DNA of 64,000 bases from Actinoplanes flavus (lineage in GTDB: Bacteria > Actinomycetota > Actinomycetes > Mycobacteriales > Micromonosporaceae): positions 1 to 64,000 of the forward strand of contig NZ_JAGFNS010000043.1 of the NCBI RefSeq assembly GCF_017592555.1, written 5' to 3'. A model generated the notes under the pieces. It was not told the DNA's origin and searched no databases. It worked only from the letters and a program-made list of their open reading frames with translations. How positions within the stretch are numbered: position 1 is the stretch's first letter; the number at the start of each line of letters is the position of its first letter. The position numbers and the translations under genes are program-made. Below are positions 8,088-16,726 of this stretch, one piece after another.

Positions 8088-10196
8088 ATGCATATCTGGC
8101 CGGGCAATCCGTACCCGCTGGGAGCCACCTACGACGGCGGCGGAACGAATTTCGCGCTCTTCTCCGAGGCGGCCACCCGGGTCGAACTGTGCCTGTTCGA
8201 CGACGACGGCCGGGAGACCCGGGTCGACCTGCCGGAACGGGAGGCGCTGGTCTGGCACGGATACCTGCCGCGGGTGGTGCCGGGGCAGCGGTACGGCTAC
8301 CGGGTGCACGGACCCTACGATCCGTCCCGGGGGCTGCGGTGCAATCCCGGCAAACTGCTTCTGGATCCGTACGCCAAGGCGATCGACGGGGATTATCGCT
8401 GGGATCGGGCGCTTTTCTCGTACGATTTCGGTGATATCCATTCTTATAATGATCTGGATTCGGCGCCCTTCGCCCCGCGCTCCGTGGTGATCAACCCGTA
8501 TTTCGACTGGGGCAACGACCGGCCGCTCAAGATCCCGATGTGGGAGACGGTGATCTACGAGGCGCACGTCAAGGGCATGACGATCCGGCATCCGAACATC
8601 CCGGACGACGTGCGCGGCACCTACTCCGGCCTGGCGCACCCGGTAATGATCAAGTATTTGAAGAGCCTCGGCGTCACCGCCGTCGAGCTCATGCCGGTGC
8701 ACCAGTTCGTCCACGACAGCGGGCTGATCGAGCGGGGCCTGACCAACTACTGGGGCTACAACACCATCGGCTTCTTCGCGCCGCACAACGGCTACTCGTC
8801 GTTCGCCGGCGGGGGCGGGCAGGTGCAGGAGTTCAAGGCCATGGTCAAGGCGCTGCACCAGGCCGGCATCGAGGTGATCCTGGACGTCGTCTACAACCAC
8901 ACGGCCGAGGGCAACCATCTGGGACCCACGCTGTCCTTCCGGGGCATCGACAACCCCGCCTACTACCGGCTCGTCGACCGGGACCGGCAGTACTACTACG
9001 ACACCACCGGCACCGGGAACAGCCTCAACGTCCGGCATCACGAGTCGCTGCGGCTGATCATGGACAGCCTGCGCTACTGGGTGACCGAGATGCACGTCGA
9101 CGGCTTCCGGTTCGACCTGGCCGCCGCCCTGGCCCGGGAGTTCCACGAGGTGGACCGGCTGGCCGCGTTCTTCGACCTGGTCAACCAGGATCCGGTGGTG
9201 TCGCAGGTGAAGCTGATCGCCGAACCGTGGGACGTCGGCGACGGCGGCTACCAGGTCGGCGGCTTCCCGCCCAACTGGACCGAGTGGAACGGCAAGTACC
9301 GCGACTCGGTCCGCGACTTCTGGCGGGGCGAGCCGTCCAGCCTCGGCGAGTTCGCGTCCCGGTTCACCGGCAGCGCCGACCTCTACCAGGACGACGGCCG
9401 CCGCCCGATCGCCTCGATCAACTTCGTCACCGCGCACGACGGGTTCACCCTGCACGACCTGGTGTCGTACAACGAGAAGCACAACGACGCCAACGGCGAG
9501 GGCAACCGGGACGGCGAGAGCCACAACCGGTCCTGGAACTGCGGCGTCGAGGGCGAGACCGAGGACGCCGGCATCATCGTGCTGCGCGAACGGCAGAAAC
9601 GGAACTTCCTGGCCACCCTGCTCCTCAGCCAGGGCGTCCCGATGATCGCGCACGGCGACGAGCTGGGCCGCACCCAGCGCGGCAACAACAACGTCTACTG
9701 CCAGGACAACGAGATCTCCTGGGTGGACTGGGTGGAGGCGCGCAACGAGGACGTGCTCACCGGGTTCGCCCGGCGGCTGCTCAAACTGCGCGCCGACCAT
9801 CCGATCTTCCGGCGCCGGCGGTTCTTCACCGGCGACCCGGCCGGCGACTCGAAACTGCCCGACATCGCCTGGCTGCGCCGCGACGGCCAGGTCATGACCG
9901 AGTCGGACTGGAACACCCGCAGCGGCATGACCATGACCGTCTTCCTCAACGGGCACGGCATCCCGGAACGCGACGCGCTCGGCGAGGAGATCCGGGACGA
10001 CTCGTTCCTGCTGCTGTTCAACCCGCTCGACGAGGACGTGGCGTTCACGCTGCCGGATCGCGACTACGGCCGGACGTGGGAGGTCGCGGCGAACACCGCC
10101 GACCCGCTGCTGGCCGCCAAGCGCAAGACCGCGCGGGCCGGCGGGCAGTTCACCGTGACCCGGCACAGCCTGGTCGTGCTGCGCTGCCGTTACTAG
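8088..10196 (+). CDS. glgX: Glycogen debranching enzyme GlgX
   Basis: A 702-aa GH13_11 isoamylase-type enzyme that removes alpha-1,6 branches from glycogen after phosphorylase action. It opens with a CBM48-like domain (PYPLGATYDGGGTNFALFSE). The (beta/alpha)8 core shows conserved region I DVVYNHTAEG, region II DGFRFDLAAAL with the nucleophile Asp, region III LIAEPWD with the acid/base Glu, and region IV TAHDGFTLHDLVSYN with the stabilising Asp. Length matches GlgX and TreX proteins. The ATG at 8088 is preceded by an AAGG, and the family N terminus MHIWPGNPYPLG starts there; an upstream in-frame start at 8010 is unlikely. It converges on a MerR gene with only 4 bp between the stops. Confidence 0.95.
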   Translation: MHIWPGNPYPLGATYDGGGTNFALFSEAATRVELCLFDDDGRETRVDLPEREALVWHGYLPRVVPGQRYGYRVHGPYDPSRGLRCNPGKLLLDPYAKAIDGDYRWDRALFSYDFGDIHSYNDLDSAPFAPRSVVINPYFDWGNDRPLKIPMWETVIYEAHVKGMTIRHPNIPDDVRGTYSGLAHPVMIKYLKSLGVTAVELMPVHQFVHDSGLIERGLTNYWGYNTIGFFAPHNGYSSFAGGGGQVQEFKAMVKALHQAGIEVILDVVYNHTAEGNHLGPTLSFRGIDNPAYYRLVDRDRQYYYDTTGTGNSLNVRHHESLRLIMDSLRYWVTEMHVDGFRFDLAAALAREFHEVDRLAAFFDLVNQDPVVSQVKLIAEPWDVGDGGYQVGGFPPNWTEWNGKYRDSVRDFWRGEPSSLGEFASRFTGSADLYQDDGRRPIASINFVTAHDGFTLHDLVSYNEKHNDANGEGNRDGESHNRSWNCGVEGETEDAGIIVLRERQKRNFLATLLLSQGVPMIAHGDELGRTQRGNNNVYCQDNEISWVDWVEARNEDVLTGFARRLLKLRADHPIFRRRRFFTGDPAGDSKLPDIAWLRRDGQVMTESDWNTRSGMTMTVFLNGHGIPERDALGEEIRDDSFLLLFNPLDEDVAFTLPDRDYGRTWEVAANTADPLLAAKRKTARAGGQFTVTRHSLVVLRCRY

Positions 10197-10200
10197 CGGG

Positions 10201-10557
10201 TCAGGCCCGGGACGTGTACCACGCGATCTTCTCCCGGACCCGGCGCTGTTCCCGGCGCAGCTGCTCGATCTTCGCGTCGATCTCCCGATCGTGCTCGCGC
10301 AACAGCGCCGTCCGCTGCTCGGCGCCCTCGTCACCGGTCTGCAACAGCTCGGCGAAGCGCCGCAGCCGGGAGATCGGCATGCCCGAGTCGCGCAGGCAGC
10401 GCAGCAGCCCGAGCCGGGACAGGTCGTCGTCGGAGAAGATCCGGCGGCCGCTGGAGTTGCGCTGGATGCCGTGCAGCAGCCCGATCTTCTCGTAGTAGCG
10501 GATCGTGTCGATGCTGACGCCGAGCCGCTCGGCGGTCTCCCCAGGTGTGTAAGGCAC
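10201..10557 (-). CDS. MerR-family transcriptional regulator
   Basis: About 118 aa. The winged helix-turn-helix is clear: YTPGETAERLGVSIDTIRYY, then EKIGLL and the second-wing RRIFSDDDLSRLGLLRCLRDSGM. A C-terminal dimerisation helix rich in Arg/Glu follows (HDREIDAKIEQLRREQRRV). No Cys cluster of the metal-sensing or redox-sensing MerR types is present, so the effector is unknown. I use the GTG at 10557; an upstream start at 10599 would add 14 residues before the HTH. The GH32-like gene starts 78 bp away in the opposite direction and is a possible target. Confidence 0.85.
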   Translation of the reverse strand: MPYTPGETAERLGVSIDTIRYYEKIGLLHGIQRNSSGRRIFSDDDLSRLGLLRCLRDSGMPISRLRRFAELLQTGDEGAEQRTALLREHDREIDAKIEQLRREQRRVREKIAWYTSRA

Positions 10558-10634
10558 GCCTGAGATTAACCGCTTCACCGCATTGGCAGCCGCCCCCACT
10601 GGTGCCGGACATCGCCGCGATGCTAGGCAGAGGC

Positions 10635-11705
10635 ATGGAACGCGTAGCGCGGCCCCGACTGCACTTCACCCCTCGCGCCGGCCAGGTCGGCGACCTCTTC
10701 GGCGTCCTCGCGGCCGACGGCCGCTACCAACTCTTCTACGAGCACCTCTCCGGCCAGGAGCCGGCCTGGGGCTACGCGGTCTCCGACGATCTCGTCCTGT
10801 GGACCGAGCAGGCGGTGGCCGCGCCGCCCGCCGGCCCCGGATCGGCCCGCTGCGGCGCGGTGGTGGCCGGCCCGGACGGGCCGGTGCTGTTCCACACCCG
10901 CGACAGCGGCGAGGTGGCCCGCGCGGTCGCGGTCCCCGGCTTCACCGGCTGGCGCCAGGATCCGGCCGGCCCGCTGATAGCCACGCCACCCTCCGGCGTC
11001 GGCGAGATGCGCGATCCGTACGTCTGGTGGGCCGGCAGCGGCTGGCGGATGCTGCTCGGCGCCACGATCCACGGTGGGGCCGCCGCCGTCCTCCAGTACC
11101 ACTCCGCCGACCTGCTGCACTGGGCCTACGACGGCGTGATCGTCTCCCGCGAGCAGGCCGGCTGGAGCTGCCCCCGGCTCTTCCCGCTGGACGACGCCTG
11201 GGTGCTGCTCGTCTCCAGCGGCGACGAGGTTGCCTACGCCGTCGGCGGCTACGACGGCCTGCACTTCACGCCGCGCGCCTGGGGTGACTTCGGCAGGGGC
11301 CGCCTCGGCCCCACGGCCACCTTCGTCGACGCGGCCGGGCGGCGCTGCGTGCTCGCCCGCCTCGGTGACGCCGGGGCCAGTCCCGGGTCGGTCTGGGCGG
11401 GCTCGCTCAGCCTTCCCTGGGTTCTCTCGGTACGCGACGACCGGCTGATCGCCACCCCGCACCCCAACCTCGACCCGTACCTGATCAGCGGCGCCACCGG
11501 GCTCACCGCGGCCGGCGGGGAGGTCCGCGACCACGGCGAGCTGATCCTCACCATGCCCGCCGGCGGGGAGACGGTGCTGTTCGCCGACGCCGACATCGTC
11601 GAGGTCACCGTCGAGGGTGTCAGCGGCCTCGGGGTGGCCCGGCGCACCGGCCCCACCACGCCCGGCGTCCGGTTCGGACGGTTCGGCACGGCCCCCCGCG
11701 AGTGA
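10635..11705 (+). CDS. GH32-like protein lacking the catalytic acid/base
   Basis: A 356-aa beta-propeller protein related to glycoside hydrolase family 32 (invertases, levanases). The start of the fold is recognisable as RPRLHFTPRAG followed by a DGRYQLFYEH strand, and the RDP transition-state motif is kept in EMRDPYVWWAG. The WMNDPNG box aligns with QVGDLFG, which keeps only the Asp and Gly. The E-C-P box that supplies the acid/base Glu aligns with W-S-C-P, so that Glu is replaced by Ser. A working retaining hydrolase is therefore doubtful; a binding or altered role is possible. There is no signal peptide. The ATG at 10635 was chosen because homology begins there. Confidence 0.75.
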   Translation: MERVARPRLHFTPRAGQVGDLFGVLAADGRYQLFYEHLSGQEPAWGYAVSDDLVLWTEQAVAAPPAGPGSARCGAVVAGPDGPVLFHTRDSGEVARAVAVPGFTGWRQDPAGPLIATPPSGVGEMRDPYVWWAGSGWRMLLGATIHGGAAAVLQYHSADLLHWAYDGVIVSREQAGWSCPRLFPLDDAWVLLVSSGDEVAYAVGGYDGLHFTPRAWGDFGRGRLGPTATFVDAAGRRCVLARLGDAGASPGSVWAGSLSLPWVLSVRDDRLIATPHPNLDPYLISGATGLTAAGGEVRDHGELILTMPAGGETVLFADADIVEVTVEGVSGLGVARRTGPTTPGVRFGRFGTAPRE

Positions 11706-11749
11706 CGGCCCGGCGTTTGCCGGGCCCCGCCACGGGCAACCACTGCGGT

Positions 11750-12145
11750 ATGCCTGGACGCGACGAACTACCCGAAACCCTCAAGCGGTCCCCGAAGAAG
11801 GCGCAGGACACCTTCGTCAAGACCCATGACTCCGCCGTCGACCAGTACGGCGAGGGCGAGCGCGCCCACCGCACCGCCTTCTCCGCGGTCAAGCACTCCT
11901 TCGAGAAGGTCGGCGACCACTGGGAGCCGAAGGAGAAGAAGGGCCCGAGCGACGCCAAGGCCGCCGGCGGGCGCGACACGAAAGCCGAGACCGCCGGTGG
12001 CGTGGACGCCAACGCGAGCAAGGAACACCTGCTCGGGGTGGCCCGTAAGCTGGACATCTCCGGCCGGTCCAGGATGACCAAGGCGGAGCTGGTCGACGCG
12101 ATCCAGAAGGCCAACACCAGGGAGACGCGACGCGCGCGTGGATGA
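11750..12145 (+). CDS. ChaB-family protein with Rho_N/SAP-like C terminus
   Basis: A 131-aa basic protein. Residues 1-60 match the ChaB family (PF06150): GRDELPETLKRSPKKAQDTF and then W-E-P-K. A charged, Gly/Ala-rich linker leads to a C-terminal Rho_N/SAP-like helix-extended-loop-helix (KEHLLGVARKLDISGRSRM then KAELVDAIQKA), a fold that often binds nucleic acid. ChaB was named as a cation-transport regulator in E. coli, but in actinobacteria the role is unknown. The ATG at 11750 starts at the conserved MPGRDELP. Its end overlaps the DUF1810 gene by 8 bp, so the two are translationally linked. Confidence 0.8.
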   Translation: MPGRDELPETLKRSPKKAQDTFVKTHDSAVDQYGEGERAHRTAFSAVKHSFEKVGDHWEPKEKKGPSDAKAAGGRDTKAETAGGVDANASKEHLLGVARKLDISGRSRMTKAELVDAIQKANTRETRRARG

Positions 12146-12554
12146 TCTGATCCGATTCGTACGGGCACAGGACGGCGTCTTCGAGCAGGCGCTCGCCGAG
12201 CTGAGGGCGGGCCGGAAACGCACCCACTGGATGTGGTTCGTCTTCCCTCAGCTGGCCGGCCTGGGCTCCAGCCCGACGGCGCGGACCTACGCCATCCGGG
12301 ACCTCGGCGAAGCCCGTGACTATCTCGGCCATCCCCTCCTGGGCCCGCGGCTGCTCCAGTGCGCCGAGGCGATGCTGGAGCACCACGGGCGCACCGCCGA
12401 GGAGATCCTCGGCTACCCCGACGACCTGAAACTGCGCTCGTCGATGACGCTCTTCGCCCGCGCCGCCGACGACCCGGCCCCCTTCGAGCGGGTGCTCGAC
12501 CGCTACTACGACGGGCCCGATCAGCGGACTGTCGCGCTTCTCGGCGCACCATAG
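12138..12554 (+). CDS. DUF1810 family protein
   Basis: A 138-aa protein of the DUF1810 family (PF08837). Signature segments are FVRAQDGVFEQALAEL, the near-invariant GRKRTHWMWFVFPQLAGLG, and EARDYLGHPLLGPRL. It is all-helical in known structures and predicted to be cytoplasmic; no biochemical function is established. Translation starts at a GTG at 12138, 8 bp inside the ChaB gene. The stop at 12554 is followed by 78 bp before the DD-peptidase gene. Confidence 0.85.
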   Translation: MDDLIRFVRAQDGVFEQALAELRAGRKRTHWMWFVFPQLAGLGSSPTARTYAIRDLGEARDYLGHPLLGPRLLQCAEAMLEHHGRTAEEILGYPDDLKLRSSMTLFARAADDPAPFERVLDRYYDGPDQRTVALLGAP

Positions 12555-12632
12555 GCGATTCCACCCTCGGGCGCGGTGGCGCCGTGTGACGATCGCGGCG
12601 GTCCCGTTCCCCGACGCCGAGGTGGCCCCTTC

Positions 12633-14123
12633 ATGCGACGTGCCCACGTCCTGGTCGCGGCGGTCGTCGCCGTCCTGCTCGGCGTCCCCGCCCCGGTGGC
12701 CGCGTCCGGCGGTCCCGGCCGGACCCTCACCGGCGCTCTCGACCGGATCCTCGCCCGCCCCGAACTGGCCGGCGCCACCATCGCCGTCGACGTGCGTGAC
12801 GCCGCCGGGGCCGTCGTCTACCAGCGGAACCCCGGTCTGCGGGTGCTGCCCGCCTCCAACCAGAAACTGCTCACCGCGGCCGCCGCGCTCGAGGTGCTCG
12901 GCCCCGGGCACCGGTTCCGCACCACGGTCCGGGCCTGTGGCGGCGACCTCCATCTGCGCGGGGAGGGCGACCCCACCCTGACGGTCGCGCGGTTCGACCG
13001 GCTGGCCGCGGCCGTCGCCCAGCGCCGGAAGCTTTTCAGCGGGCGGCTGGTCGTCGACGACACCTGGTTCGACCGGGTGCCACTCGGGCTGGACTGGTCG
13101 TGGGAGGACGAGTCGTTCGGCTACACCGCCGCGGTCTCGGCGCTCACCTTCGCGGCCAACGACCGGTTCGACACCGGCGCCGTCGAGATCCGCTACCGGG
13201 GCGCCGCCGGGCGGCGGCCGTCGGTCACGGTGTGGCCGCCGACCCGCAGCGTGCGGGTGGTCAACCGGGCGGTCACCGGGCGGGGCGACAGCGTGAGCGC
13301 GGTGCGGGCCCACGGCGGCCGGACGGTGACGGTCACCGGATCCGTCGCGCCCGGGCGCTCCGGGACCACGCTGGTGTCGGTGCCGGATCCGGCCGTCACC
13401 GCGGCCGGGGTGTTCCGGGCGGCGCTGCGGCGGCACGGGGTGACGGTCGCCGGGCGTACCGTCCGGGGGCCGTCACCGGGTACGGCCCGGGCCCTCGCCA
13501 CCCGGGTGTCCGCCCCGCTGCGCGAGATCCTGCGCCCGTTCCTGAAGTTCTCCCACAACGGCATCGCCGAGATCCTGGTCAAGGCGATGGGCCGGGCCGC
13601 CACGCCCGCGCGACCGGGGAGCTGGCCGACCGGGCTGGCCGCGGCGACCGCCGCCCTCGGCCGGCTCGGCGTCGACACCCGCCTGCTCACCATGGGTGAC
13701 GGGTCCGGCCTGAGCCGCCGCAACTGGGTCACCGCCCGGCAGCTGACCACGCTGCTCACGGCGGCCCGGCGGCGCCCCTGGTTCCCGGCCTTCCGGGCGG
13801 CCCTGCCGGTGGCCGGCGCAGCGGACCCCCTGGTCGGCGGCACCCTGAGCCACCGCATGCGGGGCACCGCCGCGGCCGGCCACGTCCGCGCCAAGACCGG
13901 CACGCTGACCGGCGTGAACGCCCTCTCCGGCTACGTGACCACCCGCGACGGCCGCCTCCTGACCTTCGCCGCTCTGATCAACGGCGCCCTGGCCGGCGCG
14001 GGCCCCACCCTCGACCGGGTGGCCGTGGCCCTCGCCGAGAGCACCGGCCCGCCGGGCGGTCAGTCCTCCGGGAGGAAGGCGGCGGCGATGGGGGCCACCG
14101 TCTCCCAACCGAGGGTCCGGTAG
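12633..14123 (+). CDS. dacB: D-alanyl-D-alanine carboxypeptidase/endopeptidase (PBP4, peptidase S13)
   Basis: A 496-aa exported penicillin-binding protein of class C (S13). It trims D-Ala from peptidoglycan stem peptides or cuts D-Ala-mDAP crosslinks. The ATG at 12633 begins a signal peptide (Arg-Arg, then AHVLVAAVVAVLLGVPAP). Motif 1 is S-N-Q-K near residue 90, motif 2 is S-H-N (FSHNGIAEILVKAMGR), and motif 3 is AKTGTLTGVNALSGYV. The large insertion between motifs 1 and 2 is typical of PBP4. An upstream start at 12576 would place 19 polar residues ahead of the signal. Its last 64 bp overlap the convergent acetyltransferase gene. Confidence 0.9.
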   Translation: MRRAHVLVAAVVAVLLGVPAPVAASGGPGRTLTGALDRILARPELAGATIAVDVRDAAGAVVYQRNPGLRVLPASNQKLLTAAAALEVLGPGHRFRTTVRACGGDLHLRGEGDPTLTVARFDRLAAAVAQRRKLFSGRLVVDDTWFDRVPLGLDWSWEDESFGYTAAVSALTFAANDRFDTGAVEIRYRGAAGRRPSVTVWPPTRSVRVVNRAVTGRGDSVSAVRAHGGRTVTVTGSVAPGRSGTTLVSVPDPAVTAAGVFRAALRRHGVTVAGRTVRGPSPGTARALATRVSAPLREILRPFLKFSHNGIAEILVKAMGRAATPARPGSWPTGLAAATAALGRLGVDTRLLTMGDGSGLSRRNWVTARQLTTLLTAARRRPWFPAFRAALPVAGAADPLVGGTLSHRMRGTAAAGHVRAKTGTLTGVNALSGYVTTRDGRLLTFAALINGALAGAGPTLDRVAVALAESTGPPGGQSSGRKAAAMGATVSQPRVR

Positions 14124-14698
14124 AGGTGCTGCCCGGCGTCGGTGGCGACCAGGACACCGGTGGTCATGCCCAGGCGCACGGCGTGCTCGCCCAGCGTGGT
14201 CATCAGGACCGTGCCGAGGCCGCGGCGCCGGTGACCGGGTTCGGTCTCCACGCGGTCGGGGACGCCGAAGGATCCGGCCCGGCCCAGGTGGGCGGCCGCC
14301 GCCCGGTTGCCACCCGAGTCCCGGGCCACGGCGGTGAGCAGCGTGTCCTCCGTCGTCACGGTGATCTGGTAGCCGGCAGGGGCCGGTTCGGCGCGGGGGC
14401 GGAAGCCGGCGGTCATCAGGAAGCCGTCCTCGGCCATGGCCCAGCGCGACGGCAGCGCGGCCCGCAGGGCGGCCCGGTCGCCGACCACCTTCACCCAGGC
14501 GCCGGGGCGGTCGGCCTGCCGGTCCAGGGTGGTGAGGCGGCCGGTGTCCCAGGTGTGCAGGACGTGCCGGAGCCGGTGGCCGGGCAGGCCCACCTCGGCG
14601 CGCCACCCGCCGGGAACGCCGACCGGGGCCGGCACGCCCCGCGACGCGGCCCAGCCGCGCCCCCAGGCCATCACCAGATCGGAAACCGTGTTGAGCAC
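14060..14698 (-). CDS. GNAT-family N-acetyltransferase
   Basis: A 212-aa protein with the GNAT fold in its C-terminal half. The acetyl-CoA pyrophosphate-binding loop of motif A is GHRRRGLGTVLMTTLGEHA (R-x-x-G-x-G/A type), followed by the beta-bulge YRTLGWETVAPI. The N-terminal half is unlike common aminoglycoside or ribosomal acetyltransferases, so the substrate is unknown. Its 3' end overlaps dacB tail to tail by 64 bp. The ATG at 14698 faces a 236-bp gap with no recognised gene. Confidence 0.8.
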   Translation of the reverse strand: MLNTVSDLVMAWGRGWAASRGVPAPVGVPGGWRAEVGLPGHRLRHVLHTWDTGRLTTLDRQADRPGAWVKVVGDRAALRAALPSRWAMAEDGFLMTAGFRPRAEPAPAGYQITVTTEDTLLTAVARDSGGNRAAAAHLGRAGSFGVPDRVETEPGHRRRGLGTVLMTTLGEHAVRLGMTTGVLVATDAGQHLYRTLGWETVAPIAAAFLPED

Positions 14699-14934
14699 CC
14701 GGCAAGTATTCCCTAGGGTCGGGACAGGTCATGAGCGCCAGCGCGAAGCCCCGGCTCGCTGGCCGGCAACCCCCTGCTCGCGGGCGGGGTGCCCCGGGTG
14801 AGGACCTGGTCCGGCGCATACGTGCCGGTCAAGCCGTGATGCCGAGGAGTGGCCGCGGTGCCGCGCCTACCTGCGGCATCGTCTCGCCGAAACCGGCCGG
14901 CCGGGGAGCCGGCCGGAGTCGCGCGGACGAGACG

Positions 14935-15570
14935 TCAGGAGCAGGTGTTGAGCATGGTCTGGAGCGCGGTCTTCTCGGACGACTGGAGTTTCAGCGCCCA
15001 GTGGTACTTCACCGCGATCCACATCCTGGCGTAGGTGCAGCGGTAGGAGCTGACCGACGGCTGCCACGTCGACGGGTCCTGGTCGCCCTTCGACTGGTTG
15101 ACGTTGTCGGTGACGGCGATCAGCTGCGGGCGGGTCAGGTCGTTGGCGAAGCTCTGCCGCTTGCTGGTGGTCCAGGCGCTGGCGCCGGAACGCCACGCCT
15201 CGGCCAGCGGGACCACGTGGTCGATGTCGAGGTCGGAGGCGGCGGTCCAGGTGGCCCCGTCGTACGGGGAGTACCACGTTCCGGAGGTGGCGGCGCACGC
15301 CGAGCTGGTGACGACGTTGGTGCCGTCCCGCTTCAGCACCGTCTCCCGGGTGTTGCAGGTGCCGGAGATGGTGATCCAGTGCGGGAACAGGTCGCGGTCG
15401 TAGGTGCTCGCGTTCGCCTCGGCGGCCACGGTCAGGGCGTTCAGGTAGGTCTGTGCGGTCGCCTTGGACGGGATGCCGGTCGGCGCGGCCTGGGCGGGGG
15501 AGGCCAGCAGACCGAGAGTGATCAGGCCGGCGGTGAGGCCGGCGATGAGGGGACGGGGGGATGGGCGCAT
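14935..15570 (-). CDS. Secreted HNH endonuclease (GmrSD C-terminal/DUF1524-like)
   Basis: A 211-aa exported nuclease-like protein. The ATG at 15570 has GGAG 8 nt upstream and starts a signal peptide ending near SPAQAA. The beta-beta-alpha-metal active site is clear: DLDIDHVVPLAEAW with the D-H pair, then VTDNVNQSKGDQDPSTW supplying the Asn and the family-typical S-K-G-D-x-D-P. Cys residues (C-N-T-R, C-A-A-T, YRC, N-T-C-S) could form disulfides outside the cell. Such enzymes are common in actinomycetes and are thought to be extracellular nucleases used for scavenging or competition; no immunity gene is seen next to it. Confidence 0.85.
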   Translation of the reverse strand: MRPSPRPLIAGLTAGLITLGLLASPAQAAPTGIPSKATAQTYLNALTVAAEANASTYDRDLFPHWITISGTCNTRETVLKRDGTNVVTSSACAATSGTWYSPYDGATWTAASDLDIDHVVPLAEAWRSGASAWTTSKRQSFANDLTRPQLIAVTDNVNQSKGDQDPSTWQPSVSSYRCTYARMWIAVKYHWALKLQSSEKTALQTMLNTCS

Positions 15571-15781
15571 GTATCGGCTCCTTGGTGTCGTCCGATTCGG
15601 ACACCGCATAACTACGGGAGCCAAACGTCACCGGATGATGACAAGCGTGAATTTCTGATGACCGAACAAAAAAGATCAAAACTGTGCCGGAAACATCCCG
15701 TCACCAGACGGCGGGCGCGCTCCGCCCGTACCGGAAACGGGGTTGATCTGCCGGGGTCGGCCGAGCCGCTAGGGTGGGCGC

Positions 15782-16687
15782 GTGAGACCTCTGCTGGCCG
15801 TCGACGCCCCGAGCCTCTACTTCCGCGCGTTCCACGGCATTCCGGAGAAAGCCGCCCGGACCGCGGCCGGTGAGCCGGTGAACGCGATCCGCGGCTTCCT
15901 CGACATGCTCGCCCAGCTGATCCGCACCCGCCGCCCGGACCGGCTGGTGTGCGCGCTGGACGCCGACTGGCGCCCGGCCTGGCGGGTGGAGCTGGTGCCG
16001 TCGTACAAGAAGCACCGGGTCGCCCACGGTGACGTCGAGGAGGTGCCGGCGTCGCTGGAGCGGCAGGTCCCGGTGCTGCTGGAGACCCTCGAGGCGATCG
16101 GCATCCCGGCGTTCGGCGTGAAGGGGTACGAAGCCGACGACGTGCTCGGCACGCTGGCGCACGGGCAGCCCGCGCCGGTCGAGGTGGTCTCCGGCGACCG
16201 TGACCTGTTCCAGCTGGTCGACGACGCCCGCGGCACCCGGCTGCTCTACTGCGGCCGCGGCGTGGCCAAGCTGGAGGACGCCGACGAGGCGCTGGTCCAG
16301 GCGAAGTACGGGGTCGAGGCGCGGTGGTACGCGGACTTCGCCGCCATGCGTGGCGACCCCAGCGACGGGCTGCCGGGCGTGCCCGGCGTCGGCGAGAAGA
16401 CCGCGGCGCGCCTGATCGAGCGGTACGGCGGGGTCGAGCGGATCCTGGCCGCCCTCGACGACCCGGACGCCGGTTTCGCCCCCGGCGTGCGCACGAAGCT
16501 GCTGGCCTCCCGGGAATACCTGGGCCGCGCCCTGCCGGTCTGCAAGGTGGCCACCGACGTGCCGCTGCCCGTCTTCGACCCGGTGCTGCCGACCGCCCCG
16601 CGCCACCCGGACGCGCTGCTGGCGCTCGCCGAGCGGTGGAACCTGGCCGGATCGGCCCGGCGCCTGGTGGACGCGATGGCCGGCTGA
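15782..16687 (+). CDS. 5'-3' exonuclease (flap/FEN superfamily, stand-alone PolI N-domain)
   Basis: A 301-aa protein corresponding to the 5'-nuclease domain of DNA polymerase I without the polymerase. The N terminus LLAVDAPSLYFRAFH supplies the first metal Asp, ALDADWRPAWR and YKKHR follow, and GYEADDVLGTLA and VSGDRDLFQLV hold further acidic residues. The helix-hairpin-helix GVPGVGEKTAARLIERYG binds the DNA backbone downstream. It cleaves flaps or RNA primers during replication and repair. Translation starts at GTG 15782. It is separate from the neighbouring signalling gene 39 bp downstream, and I see no operon logic connecting them. Confidence 0.9.
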   Translation: MRPLLAVDAPSLYFRAFHGIPEKAARTAAGEPVNAIRGFLDMLAQLIRTRRPDRLVCALDADWRPAWRVELVPSYKKHRVAHGDVEEVPASLERQVPVLLETLEAIGIPAFGVKGYEADDVLGTLAHGQPAPVEVVSGDRDLFQLVDDARGTRLLYCGRGVAKLEDADEALVQAKYGVEARWYADFAAMRGDPSDGLPGVPGVGEKTAARLIERYGGVERILAALDDPDAGFAPGVRTKLLASREYLGRALPVCKVATDVPLPVFDPVLPTAPRHPDALLALAERWNLAGSARRLVDAMAG

Positions 16688-16726
16688 GGCCGGTTGCCGG
16701 ACGGTTGCGGCCGCTCCGGGCGGCTC

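Noticed and set aside
7857..10334. Minus-strand open frame of 825 codons opposite glgX
   Set aside because: Low-complexity Val/Arg/Asp-rich shadow of a well-defined GH13 gene.
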